A DNA stretch of 64,000 nt from assembly GCA_001972305.1 (NCBI GenBank), contig BDDD01006391.1, forward strand, positions 42,084-106,083, in the 5' to 3' direction. The stretch comes from Cephalotus follicularis. Lineage: Eukaryota > Streptophyta > Magnoliopsida > Oxalidales > Cephalotaceae. Below the pieces are notes generated by a model, which was given only the letters and a program-made list of their open reading frames with translations, was not told where the DNA came from and searched no databases. Each line of letters opens with the position of its first letter. Positions within the stretch are counted from its first letter, which is position 1. The position numbers were made by a program, and so were the translations under genes. Positions 49,048-60,173 of the stretch are shown here, in pieces.

Positions 49048-49637
49048 TATGTACATCAGAAATCTGTTATGGAATTATGAAATCAGATAAAGTTTTGATT
49101 TATGATTTTCGAAAAAATATGATACTATGCTTTTCAGAAAGTTATGAAGATTTTATAACTGTTTTATTTAAATATTTTGCTTTACATTATAAAGAATATT
49201 TAATCATGCTATTTTCTGATTTCAAAGTTCAGTTATATTGTTTATCTTTTAAATGTCTACTCATTGTTTTACATTCCTTATCTGTACTGAGGTTTGCTCA
49301 GTCGCATTTTTGTTTTCATGCGACAGGTTTTTAGGAGCAACGACGAAACGTGTGATGAGAGATGTCGATCCTATGTCAGGGGATCTTCTAGGATTTGATC
49401 CCATTATACTTCTGATGTTTTATGGTCATGTTAGGGCCTGTTTTATGAACAAGTTTGTGATTTCGGATTATGGTTTTCGGTTTATGACATTTGGTTTATG
49501 TTAAAGTTTTCATACTATGTTTCAGATTATGTTTTAGACCACCATGTTTTGAGTAAAAGTTGATTTTTATGTTCAGTTATGTTTTGCTTAGTTCTGTATT
49601 ATGACCTGTAAGAATGCCCATCTTCGGGGGTGTTACA

Positions 49638-51942
49638 GCAATGGATTCGGTTCATAAATTACAATTGGTTTTGTTGACTGATTACATGTTTTAAACGCAA
49701 AAGTGTTGACGCCTACGTTTTCGCCGTCGACGCTTATGCATTGAAAAATCTTTTTGTTTACATTTGCATGTGTTAAAGCGTCGATTATTTCAGATTTTTC
49801 ATGGACCGTTTAGCTAAATCCGTCGACGTTTTGCTTTGAGCGTCGATGCTTTTCTTTGTAAAATACCAAGTTTTCTTCGACACTTTGTTCAGCGCTTTGT
49901 CTATGTGTTATTCTAAACCGTCGACGCCATATGTTAAAGTGGCAACGCTTTTGTCAAGTTTTGTTACTCTTTGTTTCGACGCTTTGGCATGTTTTATCAA
50001 CGTTTTGTTCTTTTGGCGTCAACGCTTTCTTTGTAAACTTTGACGCTTTAAGCGTATATGTCGACGCTTATTCCTCTGTAGTTTTTGTGTGTCGTCTATT
50101 ATGTATCTGTCTTTTGGAGATGTGATATGATTGGATTTATCTTTTTAGGTTTCGATTAAACATGTGGTGGAGTTTAAGGTGATTCAGTAGTATGATTCTG
50201 ATTCATTTTGGGATTGTTTAGATTTGAACGGCTAAGGTAGGGATATTTCTCTTCTTGGACATATGATTTTATTGAAATAAATTCAGTTTTATATTTTAAT
50301 GGATATTGTACGTATTATTCTTTCCTTGATATCTCCTTCGATCTATTTTATTGAGATAATTTAAGTTTTGTTTTAGTAAAGGAAGTACGGATTTTTGTTC
50401 CTTGATTATCATCATTTGGTTTTATTAGAAATTGGTTTGTTTTGTGAATAACGTACTGATATTTCGTCTTTAAACATGATGTTATTGAAATAATTTCAGC
50501 TTTTGCTCTTGATAAAATAAGCATGGATAACTCATCCTTGATACTATTCCTCTGATTTCAATTAAATTAAACTTGTTTTATCGTTAAATGAATAAAGTAC
50601 GGATTTTCTCATTCTTGGCTATCTTCCTGAATTTTATTGAAATGATTTCAGTTTTGTTTTTAGTACGGGTTCTTCGTTCTTGGTTTATTCCTTTGGTTTT
50701 ATTGAAACGAATTCAATTTTGTTTTAGCACGGGTTTATTTATGTTTCGGATATCTTTATCGGTTTATTCCAGTTTCATAAAAAACATGAAGATTTTATTT
50801 TATTAACTCTTTTTAAATATTTGTGGAATCAAATGAGCATGACTTTCAATTTCGAAAGTATGTTGATATTTTTAAATGAGAGTGACTTTCAACTTCAAAA
50901 GTATGTTGACTTTTATTAATACGGATATGATAATGATTTTGGATATGTTCGGAAAATTTTTGGAAAACCGTTTATGATTTGAATTGTTTTTGGGGTAAAT
51001 CAATATTTTGAAATGATTTTTGATAAAGTCATTATTTTTGAAATACTGAGAATATATCTGAAGCACCTATAGGGGTACCATAGGCATGTCATAGGCCTGG
51101 CACGGGGACATGACACTATCTGTAGCAGTGTGATTAGTCTATGTCGTCTCTCATTGTTTTGATATCCTGTGAATAGGATTAGGATCCCACTTCGAAATAG
51201 AGGCGTATAGGTCGGCCGTAGGATATTATTATCGGATTTGGATTTTGTGAATTGATTGTGTAGTGCCGTACACGTCATTCGGTTTGGGCATGTGGGCTTT
51301 GTAAACCCCTTGAATATATATATGTTTTTAAATCGTTATCGCATATCTCAGTTTAAAACATTGAATTGGAAAAGGTTTTTATTTTGTTTTGTTCTGTAAT
51401 CTTTTTTGTTTCGTACTATTCAAAAACTGTTTTGTTTTGTTTCGTTTCGTAACTGTTTTGATTTGTTTCGGAAACTGTTCTGTTTTGTTTCATAAACTGT
51501 TTTGTTCGTAAAGTGTTTTATGAATCTATATCCGTACTAAGGTTTGCTCAGCCACGCTTTTGTCTTCCATGCGACAAGTTGTCAGGAGCATATGGGCAAG
51601 TGTGATGAGAGAAGCACCTTTGGTTTGTGGACATTTTAGGATTTGGTTTATTTTAGTATTTTATGGTTATGCATAGAACTTGGAGTTTAAGTTGATTTAA
51701 ACACTTAGGAGTTTGATTCTGTCAACTAAATAATTTTGTTTTATGATCATATGTTGACCGGTGTTATGAACAACATTTTGAAATTATGTTAAGGTTTATA
51801 TATGTAGTTCAGATTTTAGAACCACCACGTATGGATAAATTGAATAAAGATTAAGAAATTTTGTCATGTTTTTAGTTTAGTTTTGTGTGACACACCATTC
51901 CCGAATCGGGTGTGATCCCGGTTCTGAATCGGTGGTGTTACA
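49638..51942 (+). repeat. I left LTR, second part
   Basis: It continues the LTR begun at 1-135 and ends GGTGGTGTTACA at 51942. It has GTCGAC-type palindromes at 49685-50070, then a long T-rich section with repeated TTTTATTGAAAT-like phrases (50270-50710). A GTTTGCTCAG motif is near 51545 and CCCGAATCGGG at 51898-51908. There is no gene inside. Confidence 0.8.
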
Positions 51943-51946
51943 GTTA

Positions 51947-51957
51947 TGGTATCAGAG
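51947..51957 (+). other. I primer binding site, initiator Met tRNA
   Basis: TGGTATCAGAG, 11 bases of the usual 12, lies four bases after the LTR end. Confidence 0.88.
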
Positions 51958-52107
51958 AATAGGTTTTGTTCCATAGAAAGCCTTTCTAGGTTGACCTGTG
52001 AGATGGGTAGAATTGGGTTAGGGCTTTTCCTTTATAGTCGTTTTGGTATGTCTTGTTTCAGTTTGTCGTTTCAGTTTGCTTTGTTATGTTCCAGTTTCTT
52101 ATTGTAG

Positions 52108-53202
52108 ATGGCACGTAGAGGTGGACCATCAAGGAACGTTAATCAGGAAGCTGGTCCAGGTGCCGCACGAGAGGGTGTATGGAATGAACCGACGTTGGAT
52201 GAGTTGGTGAGCCAAGCTTTTGCACAGGCTATCCCTCAAGTGGTAACTCAAGTGATGCAAGCCATGTAGCAGTAGAACCAAGGTCAGGAATGGCAAGGAA
52301 ATGTAGCTGAAGGAAATGTGCGGGTTGAAGAAAGAGAGGAGGATCAACCTGATATTCTGGTACACATCTGGTTGGAGAGGTTCCAAAAGCAAAGGCCTCA
52401 GGCATTCAGTTAAGCATCGACCCCTGTAGATGTTGAATATTGGATAGCCCATATGGAGAAATTTTTTGAGGTACTAAGTTGTAGCGATATTATAAAAGTG
52501 AAGTTGGCTGCCTACAAGTTTTAAGGGGATGCACAACGATGGTGGAAGACGTTGAGGATAGCAAGGGGAGAAGAGTTCATTACCAGTCTATCATGGACTG
52601 GATTTTGTGAGGTCTTTTGTCAGCAGTATTTCCTGACTGCTGATAAGGAAGCGTATGATAGAGAGTTTGTGAATACCCGACAAAAGGATGATGAGTCGAT
52701 TACAGATTTATTGTCTCGATTTACTAGGTTGGCTGGTTTTGCTGGACCTGCGGCGGGGTCTGCAGTTGAGCAGGCAGAGAAATTTAAGTGGAAGCTTCAT
52801 TATCGACTCAGGGGGAAGTTGATAAATGAAAGATTTGCGGATGTGTCAGATGTGGCCAATGCGGCTAGAAACATTGAGATGGAAAGGCTGGATTTCCAGG
52901 AGGCGAGACTTGAAGGAGGAAGAAAACGGACTAGAAATGATCATCAGGATCATAGCTCGAGACAGCAGGATAGGGGTCATGGTGGAGGATCGGTCGATGG
53001 GAATAATTCCAATTTTATTCCTATTGCACTGTGTGTTACTTGTCGGAAGAGGCACCCTGTTGGAACATGTTATAAGGCCTCCAGAGCATGCTTTGTGTGT
53101 GGACAGAAGGGTCATCGCATGAAGGATTGTTCTGACCCTCTTGCTAATGTTGAGAGAGTAAATGGTAATGATGCTGGGCAGAAAATGTTTGGGACAGACT
53201 AA
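52108..53202 (+). pseudogene. gag: I gag, the only coding region of the element
   Basis: From the ATG at 52108 to the TAA at 53200-53202 one frame of 364 codons is kept, with four in-frame stops (52267, 52273, 52411, 52522) and no frameshift. It shows a retrotransposon gag core (WIAHMEKFFEVL, DAQRWWKTL, GFCEVFCQQYF) and a double zinc knuckle typical of plant chromovirus gag: CVTCRKRHPVGTC then CFVCGQKGHRMKDC. No protease, RT, RNase H or integrase follows: only 205 bases separate the gag stop from the right LTR. The layout fits the gag-only, terminal-repeat (TR-GAG) type of non-autonomous element, which uses pol supplied in trans. Confidence 0.87.
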
Positions 53203-53372
53203 AGATGCTTAAGGTACTGCTTTGGGATTCGTTTTCTGGTAAACGTAAGGCTTTGTGTTTAGTTATGTTGGAGTATTTTGTGTATTGTGTTCGATGATAA
53301 ATTTCGTGTATTGGATTTTCTTTCGATGTTTTCGATGTAAGGTTTAGGAGTTGGAGATTAGTAGTTGTTTGG

Positions 53373-53407
53373 ATTTCATGGCGAAATCTTCTTAAGGGGG
53401 GTGAGAA
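53373..53407 (+). other. I pre-PPT hairpin and polypurine tract
   Basis: GATTTCATGGCGAAATC (53373-53389) has 6-bp arms. The PPT TTAAGGGGGGTGAGAA (about 53392-53407) abuts the LTR start. Confidence 0.83.
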
Positions 53408-54030
53408 TGTAATATCTCGTTCCATTACATATATGTTTAATGTCGTACGTTACATTTTTGTCACATGTTATGTTCCTTGGAACCTTTGAAATTTGTTTTT
53501 GAAAACTCTTTTCATAAATCCTTTATTCTTATGTCTTAAGCGCTAAATGTTGAGGTTTATTAATTGGTTTTCTATAGTAAAGCGTCGACGCTTTTACATT
53601 GGACGTTGACGCTTTAGTGTATTGGAGATAAGCGCTGATGCTTATGCCATGCATGTCGACGCCTTGTTATATAGGGCTATAGCGCCGATGCTTATTATAA
53701 ACCAGCGACGCTTTAGTCGTTTTCCTTATTTTGCAAGGACGGTGGCGCAGTTTTGGAAAGCTTGATTCTTTCCATAATTCGGAAATGTGTTATTCCTAAA
53801 GTGTTTACCGATTCATCTGCAATATGGAAAGCTTCAAACCCTACACGTATTGTCATTGAAATTACACGTTTTCTTACCGTTTTAAAACCATCATCTGCAT
53901 TATTTTTTCAAACGACAAGGCCACTATTTCTTCATAGTTCTTCATTGTTTTGACATCGACTGAAGGTATTTTATGAACATAAACTTTAGTTTTCGTTATG
54001 TATTATTGTTGTTGATCAATACATTATTTA
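53408..54030 (+). repeat. I right LTR, start only
   Basis: It begins TGTAATATCTCGTTCC and is cut at 54031 by J. A perfect AAGCGTCGACGCTT is at 53580-53593, with variants to 53720. Confidence 0.85.
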
Positions 54031-54606
54031 TGTAACGACCCGTTCCCGAGCCCGGGCCGTTAAGAACACTTGAATGACTTTAACCATAACCCATGGTACA
54101 AACTGGTCATTTGAACTTCCTTCTCTCATCTTCTCCCTAGTATATTTTTTTTCCACGGGAGTAGAGGACTGGACATCCACCTGCCCTCGGCTACCCCCAC
54201 AGCAGCGGACTGGCGCCGCGCCAAGGTCTTGCCTATCCTCTGCCTCCCCGGCAGAGGGCCAGAGCTGGACCTACAACAACTCATCATAGCATCCATGCAT
54301 TCAAAACATACAAGGTAAAGGAAGAGAAGCATGAGACAATCATTTATAGTGGTTCGACATAGAGTATGCCTACGTCCACTTCCTCAGTCATCCTTGAGGT
54401 TCCACTAGTATGAAGTTCATTACATACAAGGTTACATAGCTTAGTAAATACTGAGAATGAAAGGATAGCCATGCAGGCCATACATAGCAGAGAAGCCGTA
54501 CCAGACTTCATTCATTCAAGGGAGCTATGCCAACTAGAAGCCACTGCTTGACAAGACCCGAGGACCCCTCCAAGGATGCATTACAAAAGGAGTAGGGGAC
54601 TTCAAC

Positions 54607-55013
54607 TGTGACACCCCACTTAAGAGTGGGCAAGAGGAAAGGGCTATCCAGGAGATGAAGCCACCAAGAGGAAATGGCTATCCATGAGATGGAGCCGCCC
54701 TTGTGACAGGAATGAACCGGATCCATAGAAATAGGGGAAAGTATGGCTGTGCTATATAAGAAATGATCCTTGAACCTAATTACATGAGGCGTCTTTGATG
54801 GATTGGCTGAGGAGTTAGTGGAAACTCTAAAGTTAGGCGTGCTGCGCTCAGGGCAAAACCAGGATGGGTGACCTCCTGGGAAGTCTAACCAATCCATCAA
54901 TTAGGACAAAACTGTGATGGTCCACGTGGAAGCGCAGATGTATGGGCACTGTATGTTCTGCGTGGGACAAAAAGCGGATAATTTCTCATGTGGTTAAGGA
55001 TCGGATCGTTACA
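54607..55013 (+). mobile_element. Solo LTR M, Cassandra-like, TSD TCAAC
   Basis: It starts TGTGACACCCCA and ends ATCGTTACA, with perfect TSDs TCAAC at 54602-54606 and 55014-55018. J's right LTR has the empty site at about 62132-62146 (GGGGACTTCAACGAGC). At 407 bp it is the shortest LTR here. It includes a 5S rRNA-like segment. Cassandra elements are known as small plant LTR elements without genes whose LTRs carry a 5S promoter, so this is most likely a Cassandra solo LTR. A GAAATGGCTATCC-type repeat sits at 54635-54690. Confidence 0.88.
54822..54886 (+). ncRNA. 5S rRNA-like segment with box A and box C
   Basis: AAGTTAGGCGTGCT (54830-54843) resembles the 5S box A. AGGATGGGTGACCTCCTGGG (54861-54880), followed by AAGTC, matches plant 5S box C. 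The 17-base spacing between GCGTGCT and AGGATGGG equals that of 5S rRNA. The 5' half of 5S is not recognisable, so this is not a ribosomal gene but a captured internal Pol III promoter. Confidence 0.87.
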
Positions 55014-55389
55014 TCAACGAGCTGAGAGCCCCAGCTCAACGTTTCATTAATTCCTCAACATTGCCTTCCAAGACACCAACACTCACCGTAACACTTAAAT
55101 CCGAAGAGAGCACCAACGAGTTCTACACGTGATCACTTAACACTACAAGGTACGAGTCAACAAGCCAGACCATAATGCCAAACCACAGCGCCGGACCACA
55201 ACGCCAGACCATAAGCTCTGCATAGCGCCAGACCACAATGCCAGATCACAAGCTCTGCATAGTGCCAAACCACAATGCCAGACTGCAAGCTCAGCAGATG
55301 CCAGACCACAAGCTCAGCAAATGCAAGACTAGACCACAAGCTTTGCAAATGATAGACTAGACCACAAGCTCTGCATAGTGCCATGGGAA

Positions 55390-55764
55390 CACCACACCAG
55401 TAATGCCCAAGATGACTACGACACAAGCGATGCCCGGGGAGACCACCACAGCAGCAATGCCCGAGATGACCACTAAAGAAGCAATGCCCGGGGAGACCAC
55501 TACACAAGCAATGCCCGAGGAGACCACCACAATAGCAATGCCCGAGATGACCATTACAGAAGCAATGCCTGGGGAGACCACTACAACAGCAATGCCCGAG
55601 ATGACCACTACACAAGCAATGCCCGGGGAGACCACCACAACAGCAATGCCCGAGATGACCATTGCAGAAGCATTGTCCGGGGAGACCACTACACAAGCAA
55701 TGCCTTGGGAGACCACCACAAAAGAAATGCCTGGGAAGATCATCACACCAGCAACGCCCGGGGA
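55390..55764. repeat. 27-bp tandem array, 14 units (J left LTR)
   Basis: One 24-bp unit plus thirteen 27-bp units of the form GACCACTACACAAGCAATGCCCGGGGA, written here as GACCACTACACAAGC then AATGCCCGGGGA. Units alternate between endings CGGGGA and CGAGAT. The unit length is a multiple of three, so long open frames arise on both strands; I do not regard them as genes. Confidence 0.92.
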
Positions 55765-57194
55765 GAAACTCCAAGATGGGACAACCACCCGAGGTCCCTC
55801 CAACACTAAACTTACACTAAGGAGATGAAATCTCACCCCGGCTAGGTACCCAAGGGATCCACTAGGGCACATCCACAAAAATATCTTCAGGGACCGAGCT
55901 GGTCCGAGGTCGGGAGGACGAGCAAAACTAAGGAAAACCTCCTAACTCACACTTCCATAGCTGGAACCACCTCAACCAGCACAAATAACAACTCCGTTGA
56001 GGATCCATCAACACAGTCAAGGGCTACATGAACCTCGATCAAGGGGCTATGCAAGCCGTCCCCTGTCGACAATCACGAGCTCAGCACTACCGAGGAGACA
56101 CTTCAACCGGCAATTGCCCAAGAAGACGCTTAACATGCACTGCTCACTAAGGGACGCCCGAGGTGGACTACTCTGCAAGGCAAGCTTAACATGCACTGCT
56201 CAGCAATGGACGCACATCAAACTGTCTCCTCTGCCAGAACGCACCACACACTGATTTCTTGGGAAGAACACGCATCTTACATGGCCATAACAGCCGTGTT
56301 CATCACACAAGACCTGAGGAACATTGTTTACCCATAATCAAATTGCTAAAACACAAGCTCACAAAACAACTCAACACAAAATGGTTAAGTAAGTATAACC
56401 ATAAACGACATCACAGTAAAATGTCACATACCTGGGTCTCTCAAGACCAGCCCTTGCAACGCTTTCCAGTTCCTTGGAACTCTGAATCCACCACTAGATT
56501 CTTCACATTCCAAGAAGTCGAACAGCCCACCTAGAGCTTCGGATCTACCAGCAGATCCACATTTCACCATCTCCGAAACCAATATACCAGGGATGCTATC
56601 TCACTACTCACTGTACTAAGGAACACCAATTCCACCATAGCACACCAGGGGTAGGGACATGGAAAACCAGTGAGAATCACATTCAACCACGGTTGATTAC
56701 AGAAGAAATGGAGAAGAAGAGAAACAAGACTTGCAGAGGAGATGCTCGGCCACGCCAGAAGTAAGAATCCAACCAAAGAGGAAGCTTGAACCTCACGGGG
56801 AGTACTCTCAACGCACCAAGACGGAGCACACCCGGTGCGTTCCCTCTCTATTTCTTCTTCTTCTTCCTCCTTTCTTCTTTTTCTCCTCTCTCTACCTACT
56901 TCTTACAGTTATTCCTTCTGCACAAAAACGCCATATATCACTTCACTTCGCACACTCTCCCACAAATGTCCCATCACATTGGAAAAAGTGAGCTTCTCTT
57001 GTAAGCTTCCTCTTAGTCAAAATAAATGACTTAGTCAAAGTAGATAACTTTCTCCAAACAAGCCACATTTGGGCCTCAATACAACACAAGAGAGGACTCC
57101 CAAATGGCCCAAGGAAAATAATAAAACACGAACCAGACCTTAACAAGCAGATGGCAAGGAGAACCCACTGCCAAAACCGTACCTGGGTATTACA

Positions 57195-57231
57195 ATCCTC
57201 CCCTCCTTTAAGAATTTTGTCCCCAAAATTC
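57195..57231 (-). other. J polypurine tract and pre-PPT hairpin
   Basis: The minus strand reads AAAGGAGGGGAGGAT next to the LTR. GAATTTTGTCCCCAAAATTC (57212-57231) is a perfect inverted repeat with 7-bp arms. Confidence 0.85.
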
Positions 57232-58019
57232 GCTCGCCTGTCATGACAAAAGCCCGAGGAGAGACTACGCTACCCGATAAAACTTTCACAATGCCAGACG
57301 GACCCACCCAAGCAAGGATTCTGGAGTTCGTAGCCTGAGGACTCCTCAAGGTCCAAAGGTTCTAACCAACATAAGCACGAGGACAACCCATCCGAGAAAA
57401 CAACTCAGCAAGATATCCATCTTCAGAGGAAATCAAGGCTGCCCAGGAAAATCACAGTATCAAGGATAAGAGGATGCTTAAGACCACGGGAACCAACTTG
57501 GCAATAGACAAGCTTCCCAGCAATCATAACCACAGCAATCCTCCGCATGACCCTCATACCAATAATAAAATACAACCTACTGGAATAGCCATCAGCAGTG
57601 ATAAAAGAACCGTGCCAGAAGTCCATAGACCATAAGAGCTCAGCTAGAAAATTCATCAGCAAGATATATGAAAAGATACCACTGCTCGACCGGAATGACC
57701 ATCGATCATAATATATGTTGTGCTAACATCACGTCAGTAAGATAACAAGATAACAAGATCAGCCAGAATCACATCGGCCATGTCTTGAGATCCTCAATCC
57801 TGGTGGAGACACATCCACAATACCTGCAAAATAACACATCATACCAAAACCTTGGCCCGCAGGCCCAAACAAGCATCTGCCGCTAAAAAGCTCATCTCAA
57901 TGGCGGTTACACTGGGCTGGAGGAAAAATCATGGATGAAGGCGTGCACTGTGCCTACACACGTCAACACATGGATACCATGACTCGGTCTCCAACAGAGG
58001 TTCTCCGGCCCACAGGCAT
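57232..58019 (-). other. J interior, left part, unrecognised
   Basis: A minus-strand open stretch at 57423-57662 (79 residues) has no motif I know. The rest is plain sequence with no recognisable gag or pol. 58015-58019 is the K target GGCAT. Confidence 0.4.
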
Positions 58020-60168
58020 TGTAACGTCCCCGACCCGAGCTCGCTAATAGCTCAAAGTGAACTCCGAGGATCGGTTGCATTACGTTGAGTGTGAAATGTT
58101 ACATCCTTTGGTACTCTTCTCTAAAAGTACATTACATCATAAACTCATGTCTTGCAACATCATACATAATTTTAAATTCAAACTTTACACATAATCATCT
58201 TATATCAAGATGTCATAACCATATCGTTGGTCTACATTTACACATGATCATTCTTTATCATAACATATAATACAGCGGAAAACATTATCTTATTACATAT
58301 CAAAACATTAATGCAACATCATCGCATAGCCTTTCTTTCACAAAAACTCCTTCTTAAGAGCTCCCTCTAAGCTCGAAATCTCCATTCAATCATTTCCTGA
58401 AAACATTTTATTTGAAAACACACATTGAAAGGAATGAGCTCAAAATAGTTTAGTAAGGTATTTTTACTGTAAACACATTTCATCGTAACCTTTTTCTAGT
58501 CAACATATATGACTAAAAAATTTCATAAAATATATCACTTTTCTAGTTAATATCATAACTAGATCATTTCGTAAACATGAAAGTCATAAAAACCTTAATG
58601 AACCCTTTACACCACTTCACCGGGGTATTGTGCACTCCCCGATTACTATCCTTGCATCACATGCATGTCCGTGAGCATCTCGCGCCATTAACATTGAGTA
58701 TCTCGCTCCATTCCCCTTGGATCGCAATCCAAGGGTGGTTCATTCATCATTTACTTTGAGTGATCAGCTCAAAGCATTCATAAAAATCATTTCATAACAT
58801 TTCTTTCACAATTCATAAACCTTTCTCTTCATTTGAGCAATTGACTCAAATGAGTTCATAAAAATAGTTTTGCATAGCTTTGGTAAAACTGATAATTCAT
58901 ATAGAAATAAGCATTTTTAGAGAAAACGTAAAACATAAAAATTAAAGTAGACATCTTTAAGAATTCAGAAAGCTCAAGATCATAATAATTGGTTGAGAAT
59001 TGAATCCGTTATGAATTTTTGAAAGTGGCTGATTCCATATGAAAACAGGGCATGAGCAGTAAAATGAAACATTGATTCTCATCAAGAATTTGATAGAATT
59101 CCGAGATGCATAAAACATAAAAGTAAAAGAGTGCATCTTAAGGTTTTCAAAAAATCCAACCATTTAATTTTTCATCAACAAACGAGCAAGATATTATTTA
59201 AAGAAGTTGCTGTATAATCCAGGAATAAAACAGTACCCAAACAGCAATTTAAAACATTGATTTTCATCAAGAAATCGATAGAATCTTGAAGCATGCAAAG
59301 CATAACAGTTAAAGAGGACATCCTAACATTTCCAGAACATTTAACCATTCAGAAATTTATCAAGAATTGAGCAAGATATCAATAAAACCATATGCTGTAA
59401 AATTGGAAGTAAAACAGGGGATACTTTGTAGAAAATGGGTATAGAATTTCGTTACTTTGCTTTATAATTTCTTTCTCTTTTGCTCTCCCACGAATTCTCC
59501 ACTTCACTCTCAGCAGGAGCACTTTCCTTCTCAGCCAAAATGACTGAGTTCAACCCCCTTTGCCATTAAATAGCATGGTTACTTGGGAGGCAAGTCTTCT
59601 CCCCCTCTCACATAACTCAACTCCCTCTCTTGGCAGCCCATGTGCTCAAATTCAGCCAATCCAAGTGATGACACTTGTTAGATCATCTGATAACATCTCA
59701 AATCATCCTCCCCTGGCCTGCCACGGGTCCAAAATTAAAGATTTTTACTCACAAAATGCCAAAAATTTAGATTTTACAATTTGTCTGTAGCTCAAAGCGT
59801 CGACGTTTTCTCCCTAAGCGTCGCCGGTCACGGGCTTGTCCTGAGTTCTCCAACGTCTATACCAACTAAAGCGCTGACACTTTCTTACAAAGCGTCGCCG
59901 CTTTAAGTCTCATCCAGGTCAACTGACACACTTGACTTCAACGCATCGACGTTTACAATTAGAGCATCGTCCGTTGCCCAAAGCGTCGACTCTTTTAATA
60001 AAACCGTCGGTGCTTTAGACATCTTTGTCAACTCTTAACCTTTTAGATTGACGCTTTTAACATGACATTCATCCAAACAAATACAGGCCCTTGAACTATT
60101 TGCCAATTTACACAATAGAAATCATCTTTCCATAATTAATATCTTTAATAGAAATTCGGGTTATTACA
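58020..60168 (-). mobile_element. Solo LTR K, TSD GGCAT
   Basis: It starts TGTAACGTCCCC and ends GGGTTATTACA, with perfect TSDs GGCAT at 58015-58019 and 60169-60173. At 2,149 bp with no interior it is a solo LTR of a family not otherwise present. Minus orientation is inferred from the A/B/C-like terminus and from GTCGAC motifs near that end (59795-60060). Confidence 0.88.
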
Positions 60169-60173
60169 GGCAT

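Larger units (their letters stand above)
136..49637 (+). mobile_element. Element F: Ty3/gypsy chromovirus, heavily interrupted
   Basis: F has two LTRs in plus orientation. The left one is 136-1404 plus 14106-15508 and the right one is 17253-18090 plus 44447-45686 plus 49053-49637. Each is about 2.67 kb once insertions are removed. Both end in a GGGGGTGTTACA-like terminus. The interior (15509-17252) keeps only the C-terminal half of integrase and a chromodomain; gag, protease, RT, RNase H and the primer site are gone. The outer flanks (AAAAC before 136, GCAAT after 49637) do not match, so no target duplication is visible. The two LTRs may have been joined by recombination or a large deletion. 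Confidence 0.7.
17253..49637 (+). repeat. F right LTR (split by C and H)
   Basis: The segments are 17253-18090, 44447-45686 and 49053-49637, about 2.66 kb in all. It starts TGTAATACCCCG and ends GGGGGTGTTACA. It keeps a perfect AAGCGTCGACGCTT at 44739-44752 where the left LTR has one C-to-T change (1273-1286). Confidence 0.78.
54031..57194 (-). repeat. J left (3') LTR (split by M)
   Basis: It runs TGTAACGACCCG to CTGGGTATTACA. It contains M, AGACCACAAGCTCTGCATAG-type repeats (about 55165-55385), a 27-bp tandem array (55390-55764) and a CT-rich tract near 56855-56895. Confidence 0.82.

Noticed and set aside
54822-54886. A functional 5S rRNA gene
   Set aside because: Only the internal promoter half matches; the 5' half of 5S is not recognisable, and the segment lies inside an LTR with TSD.
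55390-55764. Possible CRISPR array
   Set aside because: Units are contiguous with no unique spacers, and the locus is a plant retrotransposon LTR.
55157-55878. Long open frames of about 140-205 residues on both strands, cysteine/histidine-rich or TTT-MPGE-rich
   Set aside because: They are read-throughs of 27-bp tandem units in the J LTR; the period is a multiple of three, so all frames stay open. No start context or homologous domain.
57423-57662. A 79-residue minus-strand frame in the J interior
   Set aside because: No motif, no good neighbour evidence; kept only as unrecognised sequence.
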